Notes under the pieces: model-generated
The model's input: only the letters and a program-made list of their open reading frames with translations
What the model was told of the DNA's origin: nothing
Database searches by the model: none
NCBI RefSeq assembly: GCF_000621745.1
Contig: NZ_JHXK01000020.1
Location: forward strand, 93,620-157,619
Direction of reading: 5' to 3'
DNA from: Clostridium beijerinckii HUN142
GTDB taxonomy: Bacteria > Bacillota > Clostridia > Clostridiales > Clostridiaceae
DNA: 64,000 nucleotides
Part shown: in pieces, positions 1 through 9,568 of the stretch
How the letters are laid out: the number at the start of each line of letters is the position of its first letter
How positions within the stretch are numbered: the stretch's first letter is position 1
Program-made: the position numbers and the translations under genes

Positions 1-1527
1 TTTTAGTATTGCATCTATATTATTATAATTAGCTCCAAGTGATTTCGCTTTAAGTAATTCTTCTTTTGCTAAATCAAAATTCTTTGCATTATAATATACT
101 ATTCCTAAAAAGTAATGCCCATCTTTTGAGTCTAATTGTTCTAAGTTTTTTGAATAGTTAACAGCAGCATCATATTTCATTAAAAAGATATCTGAATTAA
201 TAATACATTTTAAAGCATAAGTGTTTATATCCTTAGATGGATTTGATGCCAAAATTTCCTTAGACGTTTTTTCAACCTCTTTCCAATTTTGTGCTTTAAA
301 ATTTTGTTCTAGTTGAGTTACTAATCTTGTTGTCTTACTTTGAGTATTATTAAAGCCCCATAAAACTGTTGCTGATGTTATTATAAGTGCTAGTAATAAG
401 TAGACATATCTATTAAAATACCATAATCTATTTTTCGATTCATTGAAAATTCCTGCAAAAGTTAATCCTCCTATAAGCCCTCCCAAATGTGCAAAATTAT
501 CTATTCCTGATTTAGTAAATCCATAAAATAAGTTTACGCATATTACTCCAACAATGTTTGCTCCTAATCCAGACTTAAATAATGCAGGTTTCTCTATACA
601 TATAAAAAGTATAGCTCCAAATAATCCAAAGATAGCTCCTGATGCTCCCACTCCAGGACTTGAATTAAATGCGAAACTAAATATATTACCCAAAATTCCT
701 GCCGCAAAATATATAGCTATAAACTTAGCTTTTCCAAAAACTCTTTCAGCAAGAATGCCTATAAAATATAATGAGTAACAATTTAAAGCTACATGAACTA
801 TGTTCGCATGTAAAAATATTGGTGCTATAAACCTCCAATATTCTCCTTGCAATATATGACCATTTTCTTTACTTCCAAATTCCAATAGCAGTGCATTATA
901 ATCTGTACCTGAGTCCCATGAATATAACCCCATTATTGCAAATACTAAAAGATTTAATGCAATTAATATATATGTAATTGTTGGTTTTTCACTCTTAAAC
1001 TCAATTCTGGATTCTAATTTCTTTTTCTCTACAATGTCCTCAAAGCTTACAAGCGAATTATCACTTTTCTTATATTCACTAAAATACTTATTTAAATGTT
1101 TTTTTACTCCAAACTCATCCCTTTTAGTTTTAGAATGACTCATAACACTTTGCTTTTCAAGATTTACAACTATACTTCTTAAATATTTTTTACCTATAAC
1201 TTTATTGACCTGGTTATCCTCAATAATCTTAACTTTATCTATTGGTGGCTCATTTTCAAAAATAAATATCCCGAAAGAATATACAATTTTATTTTTATCA
1301 ATGTTGAGAAGATTTTCTTTCACATCTATGAAATATTGTCTTATTTCCTCTTCTGAAAACAAGTCTCCATTAATTAATTCCAGCACAATCATTGTGCCAA
1401 AATAATCTTTCATCATTATATTATCTTTTCCATCTGTTCTTACTTTGTTTTCTTCATCACATAAAGGTATAAAGTCTTTATATTGGGTAAAGCTCTTCAT
1501 TATTATTTCAATTTCATTACTATACAT
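1..1527 (-). CDS. Rhomboid family intramembrane serine protease with C-terminal TPR-like region (partial)
   Basis: An open frame of 509 codons runs from an ATG at 1527 off the left edge, so the C-terminus is missing. After a soluble N-terminal region of about 190 residues come six or so hydrophobic segments. Rhomboid signatures are visible: HAN in the first loop, the serine of GASGA (about Ser296) and the histidine of DNFAHLGG (about His347), the expected catalytic dyad. After the last membrane segment the sequence becomes alpha-helical with A/L/Y spacing like tetratricopeptide repeats, as in YqgP/GluP of Bacillus. Known role of the family: cleavage of membrane proteins within or near the bilayer. 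A GGGGGA ribosome site precedes the ATG. Substrate unknown. Confidence 0.88.
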   Translation of the reverse strand, partial: MYSNEIEIIMKSFTQYKDFIPLCDEENKVRTDGKDNIMMKDYFGTMIVLELINGDLFSEEEIRQYFIDVKENLLNIDKNKIVYSFGIFIFENEPPIDKVKIIEDNQVNKVIGKKYLRSIVVNLEKQSVMSHSKTKRDEFGVKKHLNKYFSEYKKSDNSLVSFEDIVEKKKLESRIEFKSEKPTITYILIALNLLVFAIMGLYSWDSGTDYNALLLEFGSKENGHILQGEYWRFIAPIFLHANIVHVALNCYSLYFIGILAERVFGKAKFIAIYFAAGILGNIFSFAFNSSPGVGASGAIFGLFGAILFICIEKPALFKSGLGANIVGVICVNLFYGFTKSGIDNFAHLGGLIGGLTFAGIFNESKNRLWYFNRYVYLLLALIITSATVLWGFNNTQSKTTRLVTQLEQNFKAQNWKEVEKTSKEILASNPSKDINTYALKCIINSDIFLMKYDAAVNYSKNLEQLDSKDGHYFLGIVYYNAKNFDLAKEELLKAKSLGANYNNIDAILK

Positions 1528-1896
1528 ATAATCCCCCTATCTCAGTATTCACGTTCGTTTAAGCTATATTAACACTCAACCTATTTTTATTTGTACATAT
1601 ATTCTAACTTTATATCCATAAGCTGGTTAAGGTCATTTATGTTAACTTACTCAATTTTATTACTGCTAGTACACATTAGTATATTATCACAATAATTACT
1701 TATTTTACAAATAGATTCTCACTTTCCTTGTCTTTGCTAACAACTTTTTCTTTTTATAAATAAATTTCAATCACTACAAAAAAGTAATGGTTTAAATTTT
1801 TACTTAACATAATAAACTTTTCTAGATACACTTTAGGCTTTTCATTTTATAATGATTTTTAACCACTTGCAGTCTTTTTTAAGCCACAAATTAAGT
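1528..1896. other. Intergenic region, no gene seen
   Basis: AT-rich stretch upstream of the rhomboid gene. It should hold that gene's promoter, but I see no convincing paired -35/-10 boxes, operator or RNA structure. Confidence 0.5.
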
Positions 1897-1925
1897 AGAG
1901 GTGCTGTTAAATGAACAGCACCTCT
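1897..1925. terminator. Strong stem-loop, probable terminator
   Basis: A perfect 12-bp stem (AGAGGTGCTGTT, 5-nt loop, AACAGCACCTCT). T-runs on either side are weak, so direction is uncertain; it lies between the chemoreceptor's 3' end and the rhomboid promoter region, both minus-strand. Confidence 0.55.
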
Positions 1926-1950
1926 TTGATATAGGAATGATAGCATTAAA

Positions 1951-1989
1951 TAAATGCAGATTAAACCTCTATTGCTTAATCTGCATTTA
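1951..1989 (-). terminator. Terminator downstream of chemoreceptor gene
   Basis: A 14-bp perfect stem (TAAATGCAGATTAA and its complement) around an 11-nt loop. On the minus strand it is followed by TTTAATG. It lies about 95 bp past the chemoreceptor stop. Confidence 0.6.
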
Positions 1990-2084
1990 TAATACCTATA
2001 GTTAGTGGCAATTGGAAAAAGTATTTATTGTATTATTATAGTTGAATATAAGTGTACAAATAACGTTTTCCTTGCATTTATATT

Positions 2085-3803
2085 TTATTTTAATTTAAAT
2101 TGATCTATAATTTCTTCTAACTTTAAAGCACTTTCTGCATTATTGTTAGATGCAGCTAATATAGATTCATTTTTACTGCTTACATCAATAATATTTGAAA
2201 CAATATTAGTGGATGATTTAGCTACCTCTGATACTGAAATTGCAACATCTTCCATACTTTTTGAAATTTGATCTACAGACTCAGAAACACTTTCAGAAAC
2301 TTCTGCAAAGTTACCTATAATTTCTTTAACAGTATCTCCATCTTTTTTATACTCAGCACTTATAGTAATTAGTTTATCATAATCTTTAAGAACCTCTTTT
2401 TCTATAAATAATAAGATATCTTGTGATGAACCTGAAAGTTTTCCAACTGAAGCTAATACAGCATTTATTTTATTCTGAATTTCAGAAACTGTTAGCGATG
2501 ACTGTTCTGCAAGTTTTCTAACTTCTTCTGCTACAACAGCAAATCCTTTACCTGCTTCCCCTGCTTTAGCGGACTCTATTGCCGCATTTAGCGCAAGTAA
2601 ATTAGTTTGCTCTGCTATTGCATCTATACTTTTTGCCATTTCTGATATCTCGTTTACAACTTCAACTTCCTTCAATGCTTTTTCTAATCCAATTTTTGTT
2701 TCTCTATATATTCTCTCTGCATTTTCCCTTGACTTAATAGAATCATTATTGATTGAAACTGCTTTTTCTTGTATATTCAGTGCAACATTTAATCCCTCTT
2801 GAGCTTTTTGAGCTGTTACATTCACTTCCTCTTTTACAGTAGCAGCCATAGATGTAACTTCTTCAACAGCTGCAGATGATTCTTCCATTCCCGCTGATAT
2901 TTCTTCTGTCGCTGCTGATATTTCATCTACTTTAGAACTTACCTCTGAAAACATTTTATTTGTTAATTCGCTACTCTCAAGAATACTTCTGCTTTTATCT
3001 TTAATAAACAACATACTTTCGTTCAGTTTTTCAACTGCACCATTTAATGCAGTTGCAGTATTTCCTATTTCATCTTTAGCAACTACTTTCATTTGTATAT
3101 CAAAGTTACCATCTGCCAATTTTCCTGCACCTTTCATAACTTCTTTTACTTGATTTATGACACTTTTTCTAATTAAGTACATAAATAAAATTCCTATAAT
3201 AATACTTACTACTAATAGTATAACCATTTGTTGTTTAGAACTATCTGTTATCTCTTTAGAAAGTTCTCCTTGTGATTTCATTAAATTCTTTTGAGCATCT
3301 ATCATATTTTCTATACTTAAAAGCAATTCATCTTGTGGTTTCTCTATCTTAGTAATCATATCTTGAAGCTCTTCGGTTGATACTCCAGTTCTCATTCCTA
3401 AATCAATAGCTTCATCAAATGCTGAAAATGCTAATTTAGAATTGTTCTTTATTTGCTTAAATATTTCTTTGCCTTTTTCAGTATAAACTAAGCTACCAAG
3501 TTTATCTTCGTTTTCATAATAAATAATTTTATTCTTATCTAGTATTTTCTTTTGCTCTTTCATATAATCCATATCATTGCTAATTGATATATTTCTTATA
3601 CTAATTGCAACTTTGTTAAGGCTCCCTCTCATATTATATGCAGCTGATACTTTCTCATTTTCTACGTCAATTAATTGATCAACAGTTCCATTAATTTGGC
3701 TTAATCTAAGTATAGCTAGTGAGGATACTCCCATAATTAGAATAATCATTAATGAAAATGCTATAATTAGTTTGTTTGATAACTTAATTTTGCTAAATCC
3801 CAT
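2085..3803 (-). CDS. Methyl-accepting chemotaxis protein
   Basis: Membrane chemoreceptor of about 572 residues. Order: short cytoplasmic N-terminus, first membrane segment (about residues 9-30), four-helix-bundle-like extracellular region, second membrane segment (about 192-211), HAMP linker, then a long coiled coil with the conserved signalling hairpin ([19 protein letters not shown] followed by [18 protein letters not shown]), which contacts CheA/CheW in known receptors. The start was set at the second ATG of an ATGATG pair because GGGAGG sits 7 nt upstream; ATG 3806 is also possible, and the longer frame from 3833 places the ribosome site inside the gene. No chemotaxis genes are adjacent, so the ligand cannot be inferred. 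Confidence 0.93.
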   Translation of the reverse strand: MGFSKIKLSNKLIIAFSLMIILIMGVSSLAILRLSQINGTVDQLIDVENEKVSAAYNMRGSLNKVAISIRNISISNDMDYMKEQKKILDKNKIIYYENEDKLGSLVYTEKGKEIFKQIKNNSKLAFSAFDEAIDLGMRTGVSTEELQDMITKIEKPQDELLLSIENMIDAQKNLMKSQGELSKEITDSSKQQMVILLVVSIIIGILFMYLIRKSVINQVKEVMKGAGKLADGNFDIQMKVVAKDEIGNTATALNGAVEKLNESMLFIKDKSRSILESSELTNKMFSEVSSKVDEISAATEEISAGMEESSAAVEEVTSMAATVKEEVNVTAQKAQEGLNVALNIQEKAVSINNDSIKSRENAERIYRETKIGLEKALKEVEVVNEISEMAKSIDAIAEQTNLLALNAAIESAKAGEAGKGFAVVAEEVRKLAEQSSLTVSEIQNKINAVLASVGKLSGSSQDILLFIEKEVLKDYDKLITISAEYKKDGDTVKEIIGNFAEVSESVSESVDQISKSMEDVAISVSEVAKSSTNIVSNIIDVSSKNESILAASNNNAESALKLEEIIDQFKLK

Positions 3804-3806
3804 CAT

Positions 3807-4218
3807 TATTCCTCCCAATATTTTTCTCAACAAGTTAATTATACTTTAATTTAAGCTATGATGTCTATCGTATTTATTCTAATTTTTACTTTTTTCGCAT
3901 AACATTGACACTTTATAATATTATTTTCAAAGATTTATGTCACATAATTAATTAAAACTATATATATTAATGTCTTATTTCTAATATTTCACTTATATTT
4001 TAATAATTCTCTAATCCTTTACTTTTGGAATTAATAGATATACTTATTTATAAAGTTACAAAGCAATTTTACATTATTAAAATACTGATTACGCCCTAAT
4101 AATTGATTGAATGCAAAGATATAAGTATGATATTTTTAATATATTTAAGTAAGTAAATAAAAAAATAAGCGCAAATGTATAACTATTTATAGTCTACACC
4201 TACACTTATACAATAGAA
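3807..4218. other. Intergenic region, no gene seen
   Basis: AT-rich spacer of about 410 bp upstream of the chemoreceptor gene. No open frame with a ribosome site, no repeat and no clear operator was found. Confidence 0.5.
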
Positions 4219-4248
4219 AATAAGAGCCTATTTGCATAAGCTCTTATT
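4219..4248 (-). terminator. Terminator of CAP-domain gene
   Basis: 9-bp stem AATAAGAGC / GCTCTTATT with a 12-nt loop, followed on the minus strand by TTCTATTG. It is 9 bp past the stop of the CAP-domain frame. Confidence 0.65.
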
Positions 4249-4256
4249 ATTAATAA

Positions 4257-4860
4257 TTAGTTTGAGAATTCTTGTGTTCCCATGTATTTGTTATTTCCGT
4301 AGATTACACCTATACCAACCTTAGTATATTTTTCATTCATCATATTTGCTCTATGACCTGGTGAGTTCCACCATTGATTAAATAATTCAACTGGGTCAGA
4401 AGTGTTATATGCAATATTCTCTCCTGCTGTAGTATAAGTATAGCCTATTGTGTGTAACCAGTTTGTCCACTTTGTTCCATCTGGATTTGTGTGATCAAAG
4501 AAGTTATTTTGAATCATGTTATCACTCTTATATCGTGCAACTTGTACTAATGTATTATCTATAGTTAATGGCTGAAGACCCGCTTCTTTCCTTTTTTCAT
4601 TCATTAATTGAAGAATTTTATCCTCAGCAGAATTTTGCATGCTGATTGAATAATTTGTCGGCAGGTTAGGTAGCCCCTGTACATTTACTGATGTTGTATT
4701 TGTGCCACTTTTTGAAACTGCATCTGTATTATTAGCGTTATTTACATTAGAAGCATTCACAAATGAATTAGTATTTAAAAAATTATTTATATCTATATTA
4801 TTACACAAACATAACTGCAATAACTGTAGTTACTATTCTTCTTAAACCATTCTTTCTCAT
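4257..4860 (-). pseudogene. Secreted CAP/SCP-domain protein (YkwD-like), frameshifted after the signal peptide
   Basis: The body (4257-4820) encodes a CAP domain: a helix with LMNEKRKEAGLQPL, then a histidine in FFDHTNPDG, GENIAYN and SPGHRANMM, the usual motifs of YkwD-like secreted proteins. That frame opens only with a TTG at 4820 lacking a ribosome site. Just upstream, AAGGAG precedes an ATG at 4860 that encodes a signal peptide beginning MRKNGLRRIVTTVIAVMFV and then hits two stops. Dropping a single base near 4803 joins signal peptide and body. Either the gene is broken by a one-base insertion or the sequence has an error there. About 190-200 residues if repaired. Function in clostridia unclear; often cell-wall or spore associated. 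Confidence 0.75.
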
Positions 4861-5218
4861 TAGTTTTTCTCCTTCTATATGTTTTATTTGTCCTTATAAT
4901 TTTTATTTAAACAAAAAGTATTTTTTAAGTTTTTGTTGCTTTCGAGTAAGGACATGTCTCTATCTTATCATCTTTTCGACAATATTCAACATGAATTCTT
5001 ATCAATTTATTGATTTAAATGATATTGTCTTGAACTTGCTTTAGTATGTTCTTGTATACGTCTTTATGCACAATGATATCATTTAATATCTTAAAGCGCC
5101 AAGGATACTCCCCTATATTTTTTTAGGTTATGATTTAATATAGTGTTGAAATTAAGACAAAACATATAGGTGGGATTGTCCATCTATATGTTTACATATA
5201 GATTACATTTATCAATTT
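4861..5218. other. Intergenic region with two weak hairpins
   Basis: No gene. An imperfect inverted repeat spans 5015-5086 (TTAAATGATATTGT against ACAATGATATCATTTAA, 3-nt bulge), and a 9-bp perfect stem (ATCTATATG, TTTA loop) lies at 5182-5203, 15 bp past the stop of the small membrane protein, without a T-tail. Confidence 0.4.
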
Positions 5219-5509
5219 CTATAATCCCCAGATAGAAGTTGGTAAACTCCAAAGAAATACTGGCCAAAAACATAATATAAAATTAATTACTATTAACAAC
5301 AACCCTAATTTTGTTTTGTGTTCAATTAATCCAACTATTGAAAGTATTCCACCGATAATTGCAAATATAAATGGTCCGTAATACAATAAAAATCCTTCTA
5401 AGCGTGTAGAATGAGTAGGTATTAGTTGAATAAATTCATTTGCTAATACTAAAAGTGATACTATTAAAATACCGAAAGAACATTTTGTAAATGTGCTTTC
5501 TTGTTTCAT
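5219..5509 (-). CDS. Small hypothetical membrane protein
   Basis: 96 residues with three hydrophobic segments (about residues 10-27, 43-63, 68-88) and short charged loops. The ATG has AAGGAG 9 nt upstream, which supports a real gene. I do not recognise a family. It stands alone between the CAP-domain gene and the transposase remnant, with no operon partner. Confidence 0.72.
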   Translation of the reverse strand: MKQESTFTKCSFGILIVSLLVLANEFIQLIPTHSTRLEGFLLYYGPFIFAIIGGILSIVGLIEHKTKLGLLLIVINFILCFWPVFLWSLPTSIWGL

Positions 5510-5588
5510 ATGCTATCTCCTTAAATTATAATATAAAGTTATTGTTTATTTAGATTATAGTTTTATGTAATACTTATTATAACACAAT

Positions 5589-6060
5589 TTACAAAATATA
5601 TAATTTGCTATACATGGGCAGGTCCCTATTTTTAAAATCTTTTGCTTTTATGTATGAATATGCTACATTACTTTGAACCATAAAGTTTTTAGCCTTTATT
5701 GTCTCTTTATCTGACCACATATTTGAAACCATTTGAACCACTTGATATAGTTACTAATATATTTTGTTGCACACCATTAAACCTATTCATCCATTTCTTT
5801 AAATTGCTATGTAGAGCATTAATGTGTTTAATGCAATATAATGCTTCTTTATGTTCACCTCTTTTTATACGTTTGTGTTCTAATGATAAATCATTTGCAA
5901 ATTGAATATAACTTTTATGACTATCAGTACAAAGTATAGAACCATTTGTGACATATGCATCATCTCTCTTTTCTTAACTTGTTTGCCTCTTTTACGAGAG
6001 CGTCTTGGCATATTAGAATGTTTTGTACATTTGAAACTCCCAGCATTTAAAGTAAACCTT
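5589..6060 (-). pseudogene. Degraded IS1595-family (ISXO2-like) transposase remnant
   Basis: Reading the minus strand in several frames recovers pieces of one transposase in the right order: MPRRSRKRGKQVKKR, then LCTDSHKSYIQFANDLSLEH, then INALHSNLKKWMNRFNGV, then KAKNFMVQSNVAYSYIKAKD and a stop at 5589-5591. These match the end of the zinc-ribbon region and the later DDE-fold region of IS1595-type transposases as I know them. Frameshifts and a missing central segment show it is dead. Two plus-strand open frames here (5699-5905, 5902-6084) are shadows. No intact terminal repeats were seen. Confidence 0.75.
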
Positions 6061-6067
6061 ATAAAAA

Positions 6068-6108
6068 AGAAGAAGATACGATGAACTATATGTTCTATAT
6101 CTTCTTCT
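6068..6108 (-). terminator. Terminator of the MFS-hydrolase operon
   Basis: 11-bp stem AGAAGAAGATA / TATCTTCTTCT, followed on the minus strand by TTTTTTATAAGG, 5 bp past the hydrolase stop. A classical intrinsic terminator. Confidence 0.82.
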
Positions 6109-6112
6109 AAAT

Positions 6113-6715
6113 CTATCTTCTAATATCTATTTTAATAAAGAAACTACTTGTTCTAATCTTGCCTATTCTGGGGAATATATATTTACAAACATATTCATGT
6201 TCTTCTTTACTTATCGCTGTCATTGCATCTTCTACGAAAATTTGATTATAGCCATGTTGGAAAGCTTCTCTTGCTGTAGTATCAACTCCAATGTTAGTTG
6301 AAATCCCTCCTAACACAATTGTATCAATCCCTCTACGTCTTAACTGTAAATCTAAGTCAGTACCATAAAATGCTCCCCATTGCCTCTTTGTAACAATATG
6401 AGCATTCTTAGCTCCTGCTATTTCAGGTATAAGTTCGTCCCAGCCTTCTTGATATTTCATTCCACTAGCAGCCAAATCTGTTTTTGGTTTAGCCATATCT
6501 TTTCCATCTACAGTTGAAACTCTTACTAAAACTATAAATGCACCCTTCTCACTAAATTCCTTAACTAATTTACTAGCATTTTGAATTACCTGGTCTATTG
6601 AATGAGGTGAACCTGAAATTCCTCCACCTGCAATTCCTTTTTGTAAGTCTATAAGTACAAGAGCGCTAGTCTCAGCTTTAATAAGTTCCTTTTCATTTAA
6701 TTTTAAATCTTCCAT
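6113..6715 (-). CDS. Isochorismatase-family hydrolase
   Basis: About 200 residues with the alpha/beta core of the isochorismatase/cysteine hydrolase superfamily: acidic residue in [10 protein letters not shown] (about Asp23), the lysine of [11 protein letters not shown] and the cis-peptide region [17 protein letters not shown]. The usual nucleophilic cysteine is glycine (TNIGV), as in EntB/PhzD-type true isochorismatases rather than amidases. Substrate is unknown. The start at 6715 is chosen because AAGGAG lies 9 nt upstream; the longer frame starting at 6739 would overrun that site. It lies 40 bp downstream of the MFS gene and shares its terminator, so the two are probably one operon controlled by the divergent TetR gene. 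Confidence 0.86.
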   Translation of the reverse strand: MEDLKLNEKELIKAETSALVLIDLQKGIAGGGISGSPHSIDQVIQNASKLVKEFSEKGAFIVLVRVSTVDGKDMAKPKTDLAASGMKYQEGWDELIPEIAGAKNAHIVTKRQWGAFYGTDLDLQLRRRGIDTIVLGGISTNIGVDTTAREAFQHGYNQIFVEDAMTAISKEEHEYVCKYIFPRIGKIRTSSFFIKIDIRR

Positions 6716-6755
6716 CTTTCTTTTCTCCTTTTCATTCATTTTATTTATATAATAA

Positions 6756-7949
6756 TTATTGATTTAAACTAAGCTTTTTATAAACTTTAAAATAGACCCA
6801 AACTGCATTTATAAATAATAATGCACTTGTGATGAAAAATACATATTTCATCCCCCATGTTCCTGCTATCTGTCCGCCTAAAACTGCACCTCCAAATGCG
6901 CCTAAATATGCTGCTGACATATTAAATCCAAATACTCTCCCTGTAAGAGACGCTGGGGTTATTTTTTTTAATAGGATATTGACAGATGGATTAAGCCCAG
7001 CAGATGCTATACCTAATAAAAACCTAAGGCCCATTAACTGCCAAGTGTTTTGTACAAAAGCTTGTGGTATAAAAATTATTCCTGCACCTATAAGGCACGC
7101 CAGTATTATTTTATGAGCTCCTATTTTATCCGAAAGCTTACCTAGCCTTGGTGCAGCAATTATATTTGCAAGACCTGAAGCTGAAAATGTTAATCCAGCT
7201 AAAAGCACAATATGACTACTATTATTAGATAACTGCTTAACATATACTGTTACAATAGGTTCAACAGAATATAATGCAACAGTTAATATAAAGAAAGTTA
7301 CAAACATTGTAATAGTAAGGTTTTTTTCTGGAATCGCCTTCCATACCTCCTTAATGCTTAGAACTTCTTTATCTTCACGAGTAAAAGATTCTTTTACAAA
7401 TAAAGCAGTTGTAATAAATGAAATCAAAAGTAATGCTGCTGTTATGAAAAATACGCTTTGTAGACCAAATATCTCATCTATGAAACCACCAATTGTTGGT
7501 CCAATTAAGGAACCTGCAATATTTGCTGTTGAAAGTGTACCCAAAGCATATCCTGCATTTTCTTTATCTGTCTGAGTTGCAATAAGTGCTGTACATGCTG
7601 TGCTATACCCTGTGATTACCCCTTGAAGTAATCTTAACCCTATTAGAACATATACATTTTGTGCAAATCCCATACACCCTATAGTTATTGCCATACCAAG
7701 ACTTGCTCTAAGAATCATTGGTTTTCGCCCATATTTATCAGCAGCACTACCCCAAATTGGTGAAAAAATAGCTGAAATTACATAAGTAATACCAAAGGCA
7801 ATTCCTGAAATTTTTGTAATTGATGCTGTATCTTGAACTCCAAGATGCTGTATGTAAATTGGTAATACTGGAGCTATTTGGCTCATCCCTATGGCGGCAA
7901 CAAATATTCCAAACCAACAAACTATTAAATTTTTTCTCCATATTTCCAT
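6756..7949 (-). CDS. MFS drug-efflux transporter
   Basis: About 397 residues with 12 predicted membrane segments and the major-facilitator motif A in the first cytoplasmic loop ([16 protein letters not shown], repeated in weaker form as [12 protein letters not shown] in the second half). It resembles the MdtG/TetA-like multidrug family of proton antiporters. Start at ATG 7949 has AGGAG 7 nt upstream; the earlier ATG at 7955 would be only one base from that site. It precedes the isochorismatase-like gene and is divergent from a TetR regulator, the usual layout of an inducible efflux locus. The exported compound cannot be read from sequence. Confidence 0.9.
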   Translation of the reverse strand: MEIWRKNLIVCWFGIFVAAIGMSQIAPVLPIYIQHLGVQDTASITKISGIAFGITYVISAIFSPIWGSAADKYGRKPMILRASLGMAITIGCMGFAQNVYVLIGLRLLQGVITGYSTACTALIATQTDKENAGYALGTLSTANIAGSLIGPTIGGFIDEIFGLQSVFFITAALLLISFITTALFVKESFTREDKEVLSIKEVWKAIPEKNLTITMFVTFFILTVALYSVEPIVTVYVKQLSNNSSHIVLLAGLTFSASGLANIIAAPRLGKLSDKIGAHKIILACLIGAGIIFIPQAFVQNTWQLMGLRFLLGIASAGLNPSVNILLKKITPASLTGRVFGFNMSAAYLGAFGGAVLGGQIAGTWGMKYVFFITSALLFINAVWVYFKVYKKLSLNQ

Positions 7950-8150
7950 AAGCATACTCCTTTCTATTTGTATAAATTAAAAATAAAATTACATGTAACC
8001 TCATCTGAGTAACCTTTTATATAAATCCTCCTCAAATTTAACCACATTACAATTTGCTAAAGAATACAAAATATTGGTAACTATTAACATTTTGATAAGT
8101 TTGTATTACTTCCTCCCCTTAATTTTTTTGTTTCCTATCTTCAATTTCAT

Positions 8151-8192
8151 TATAAATTATAATTTATAGTTTATAAATTATAATTTATAGTT
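8151..8192. promoter_or_regulatory. Two tandem perfect palindromes, probable TetR operator
   Basis: Two direct copies of a 21-bp unit, each containing the 18-bp perfect palindrome TATAAATTATAATTTATA, with centres exactly 21 bp (two helical turns) apart; a partial third follows. They lie between the divergent MFS gene and TetR gene. Two TetR dimers on one DNA face is the inferred use. The sites are A/T except for one G per unit, so chance is a concern, but exact unit repetition argues against it. Confidence 0.6.
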
Positions 8193-8376
8193 TATAATTA
8201 TATTATATAGTTCAAAATGTTTTTGTAATTATATATTGCAATTAAGTTTCTACATCATGCTCTTGACTAACACTTGCCTTATTAGAGTTTTAAATGTAAA
8301 TTTACTATTGCAACATATATATTTTTTTAAATGTTAAACTATTTTTATACGATAAGATTATAGGAGTGAAAAGTGT

Positions 8377-8934
8377 ATGCACAAAAGAAATCTAACCAGA
8401 GAAAAGATTATTCTAGTTTCTTTTTGTCTAGCAGATGAAATTGGTATTAATCAACTTAATTTTCAAAAGATCGCTGAAAAATTGGATGTAAAATATCCTT
8501 CTTTGTATAATCACTTTAATAATATGGATGAACTTAAAATTGAAATGACGGTATATATGTTAAATGAGCTGAATCAAAAATTGATGCAGAGGCTGATTGG
8601 CAAGAGTGGTTATGATGCCATAAGAGAATATGCTAGTGTTTATAAAGAATTTGCTTTTGAAAATAAGACAACTTATAAATTTTTTATCAGTATTCCTAGC
8701 ACTAAAAATAAGGAATTGTTTAATTTGATGAGAAAAACAACTCATATTATTCATGAAATTCTAAAGTCTTACATTAAGGATGAAATTCTTTTGGTACATA
8801 AGAGCAGAACCATAAGAAGTCTCTTACATGGTTTTATTTCATTATATTCCTTTGGATATTTCCAAGGTGAGGTTGATTTAGAAGAAACCTTTAAATTCAT
8901 GATAGATGACTTTATCTCATCACTTAATAAATGA
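8377..8934 (+). CDS. TetR/AcrR family transcriptional regulator
   Basis: 185 residues. The N-terminal 50 form a TetR-type helix-turn-helix (LNFQKIAEKLDVKYPSLYNHFNNMDELK); the remainder is an all-helical ligand-binding domain resembling the TetR_C class with WHG-like features. Start has TAGGAGTG upstream. It is divergent from the MFS-hydrolase pair and likely represses both, using the tandem palindromes in the shared upstream region. Confidence 0.9.
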   Translation: MHKRNLTREKIILVSFCLADEIGINQLNFQKIAEKLDVKYPSLYNHFNNMDELKIEMTVYMLNELNQKLMQRLIGKSGYDAIREYASVYKEFAFENKTTYKFFISIPSTKNKELFNLMRKTTHIIHEILKSYIKDEILLVHKSRTIRSLLHGFISLYSFGYFQGEVDLEETFKFMIDDFISSLNK

Positions 8935-9102
8935 CCTTTGTGAAATGTAACAAAATATAATATGAGTATACTTAACAAAACAAAGTGGTTAAGTCATATC
9001 CCCTTTTTTCTAGAACTTTGAGATTCTCATACAACTCATATACATGAGGTATTTAAATAACTGGATTTTCTAGCTCTAAATTTGTATATTTTTCTTAACA
9101 CC

Positions 9103-9137
9103 AAAAAGAGAGCCTACTTTATGTAAACTCTCTTTTT
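9103..9137. terminator. Bidirectional terminator
   Basis: 10-bp stem AAAAAGAGAG / CTCTCTTTTT with a 15-nt loop, giving T-runs on both strands. It lies between the convergent TetR gene (ends 8934) and the NTP pyrophosphohydrolase gene (ends 9260). Confidence 0.8.
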
Positions 9138-9259
9138 AAATCAGAGATGGCTTTAAGTTAGAATTTTTTACGCCTGTATTTTTAAGCGTGTGAAATTAAC
9201 CTAGAAGTCCAACACATCCTGCTATTTGCATATGTTGATATTGTATTTTCTCAACAAAA

Positions 9260-9568
9260 TCATTTTGTACTTTTAAGGACAATCCCTTCCTTAAATCCCC
9301 CACGTTCTTCTCTTTTCTTGTCTCTAGCTTTTATAAGTTCTTCTTCACTAAACCCTAGGCTGTCAGCAAGTCCAAACAAAACTTCCATAACATCAGCTAA
9401 TTCTTCTAGATTCTTATCTTCTAAAAATTCATTAACTTCTTCTTTTAGTTTTACTTCTAAAAGCTCATACTTTTCTTCTTTTGTTACTACTTCTATATCG
9501 CATTCTCTTCCATCAGCTTTTATTATTTCTGGAATTTTATCTCTTACTAATTTATTATATACTTTCAT
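9260..9568 (-). CDS. MazG-like nucleoside triphosphate pyrophosphohydrolase
   Basis: 102 residues beginning MKVYNKLVRDKIPEII, a signature of small all-alpha NTP pyrophosphohydrolases related to HisE/MazG. The metal-binding acidic motif is intact: EEVNEF followed by EELADVMEV. The family hydrolyses (d)NTPs to monophosphate plus pyrophosphate, often as a house-cleaning step. Its ATG overlaps the stop of the upstream TetR gene by one base (TAATG), so it is translationally coupled to that regulator. Confidence 0.87.
   Translation of the reverse strand: MKVYNKLVRDKIPEIIKADGRECDIEVVTKEEKYELLEVKLKEEVNEFLEDKNLEELADVMEVLFGLADSLGFSEEELIKARDKKREERGGFKEGIVLKSTK

Noticed and set aside
5699..6084. Two overlapping plus-strand open frames
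   Set aside because: They are antisense to the transposase remnant, which reads on the minus strand with recognisable motifs.
7747..8004. 85-codon minus-strand frame overlapping the MFS start
   Set aside because: Out of frame with the MFS gene, low-complexity product, no family features.
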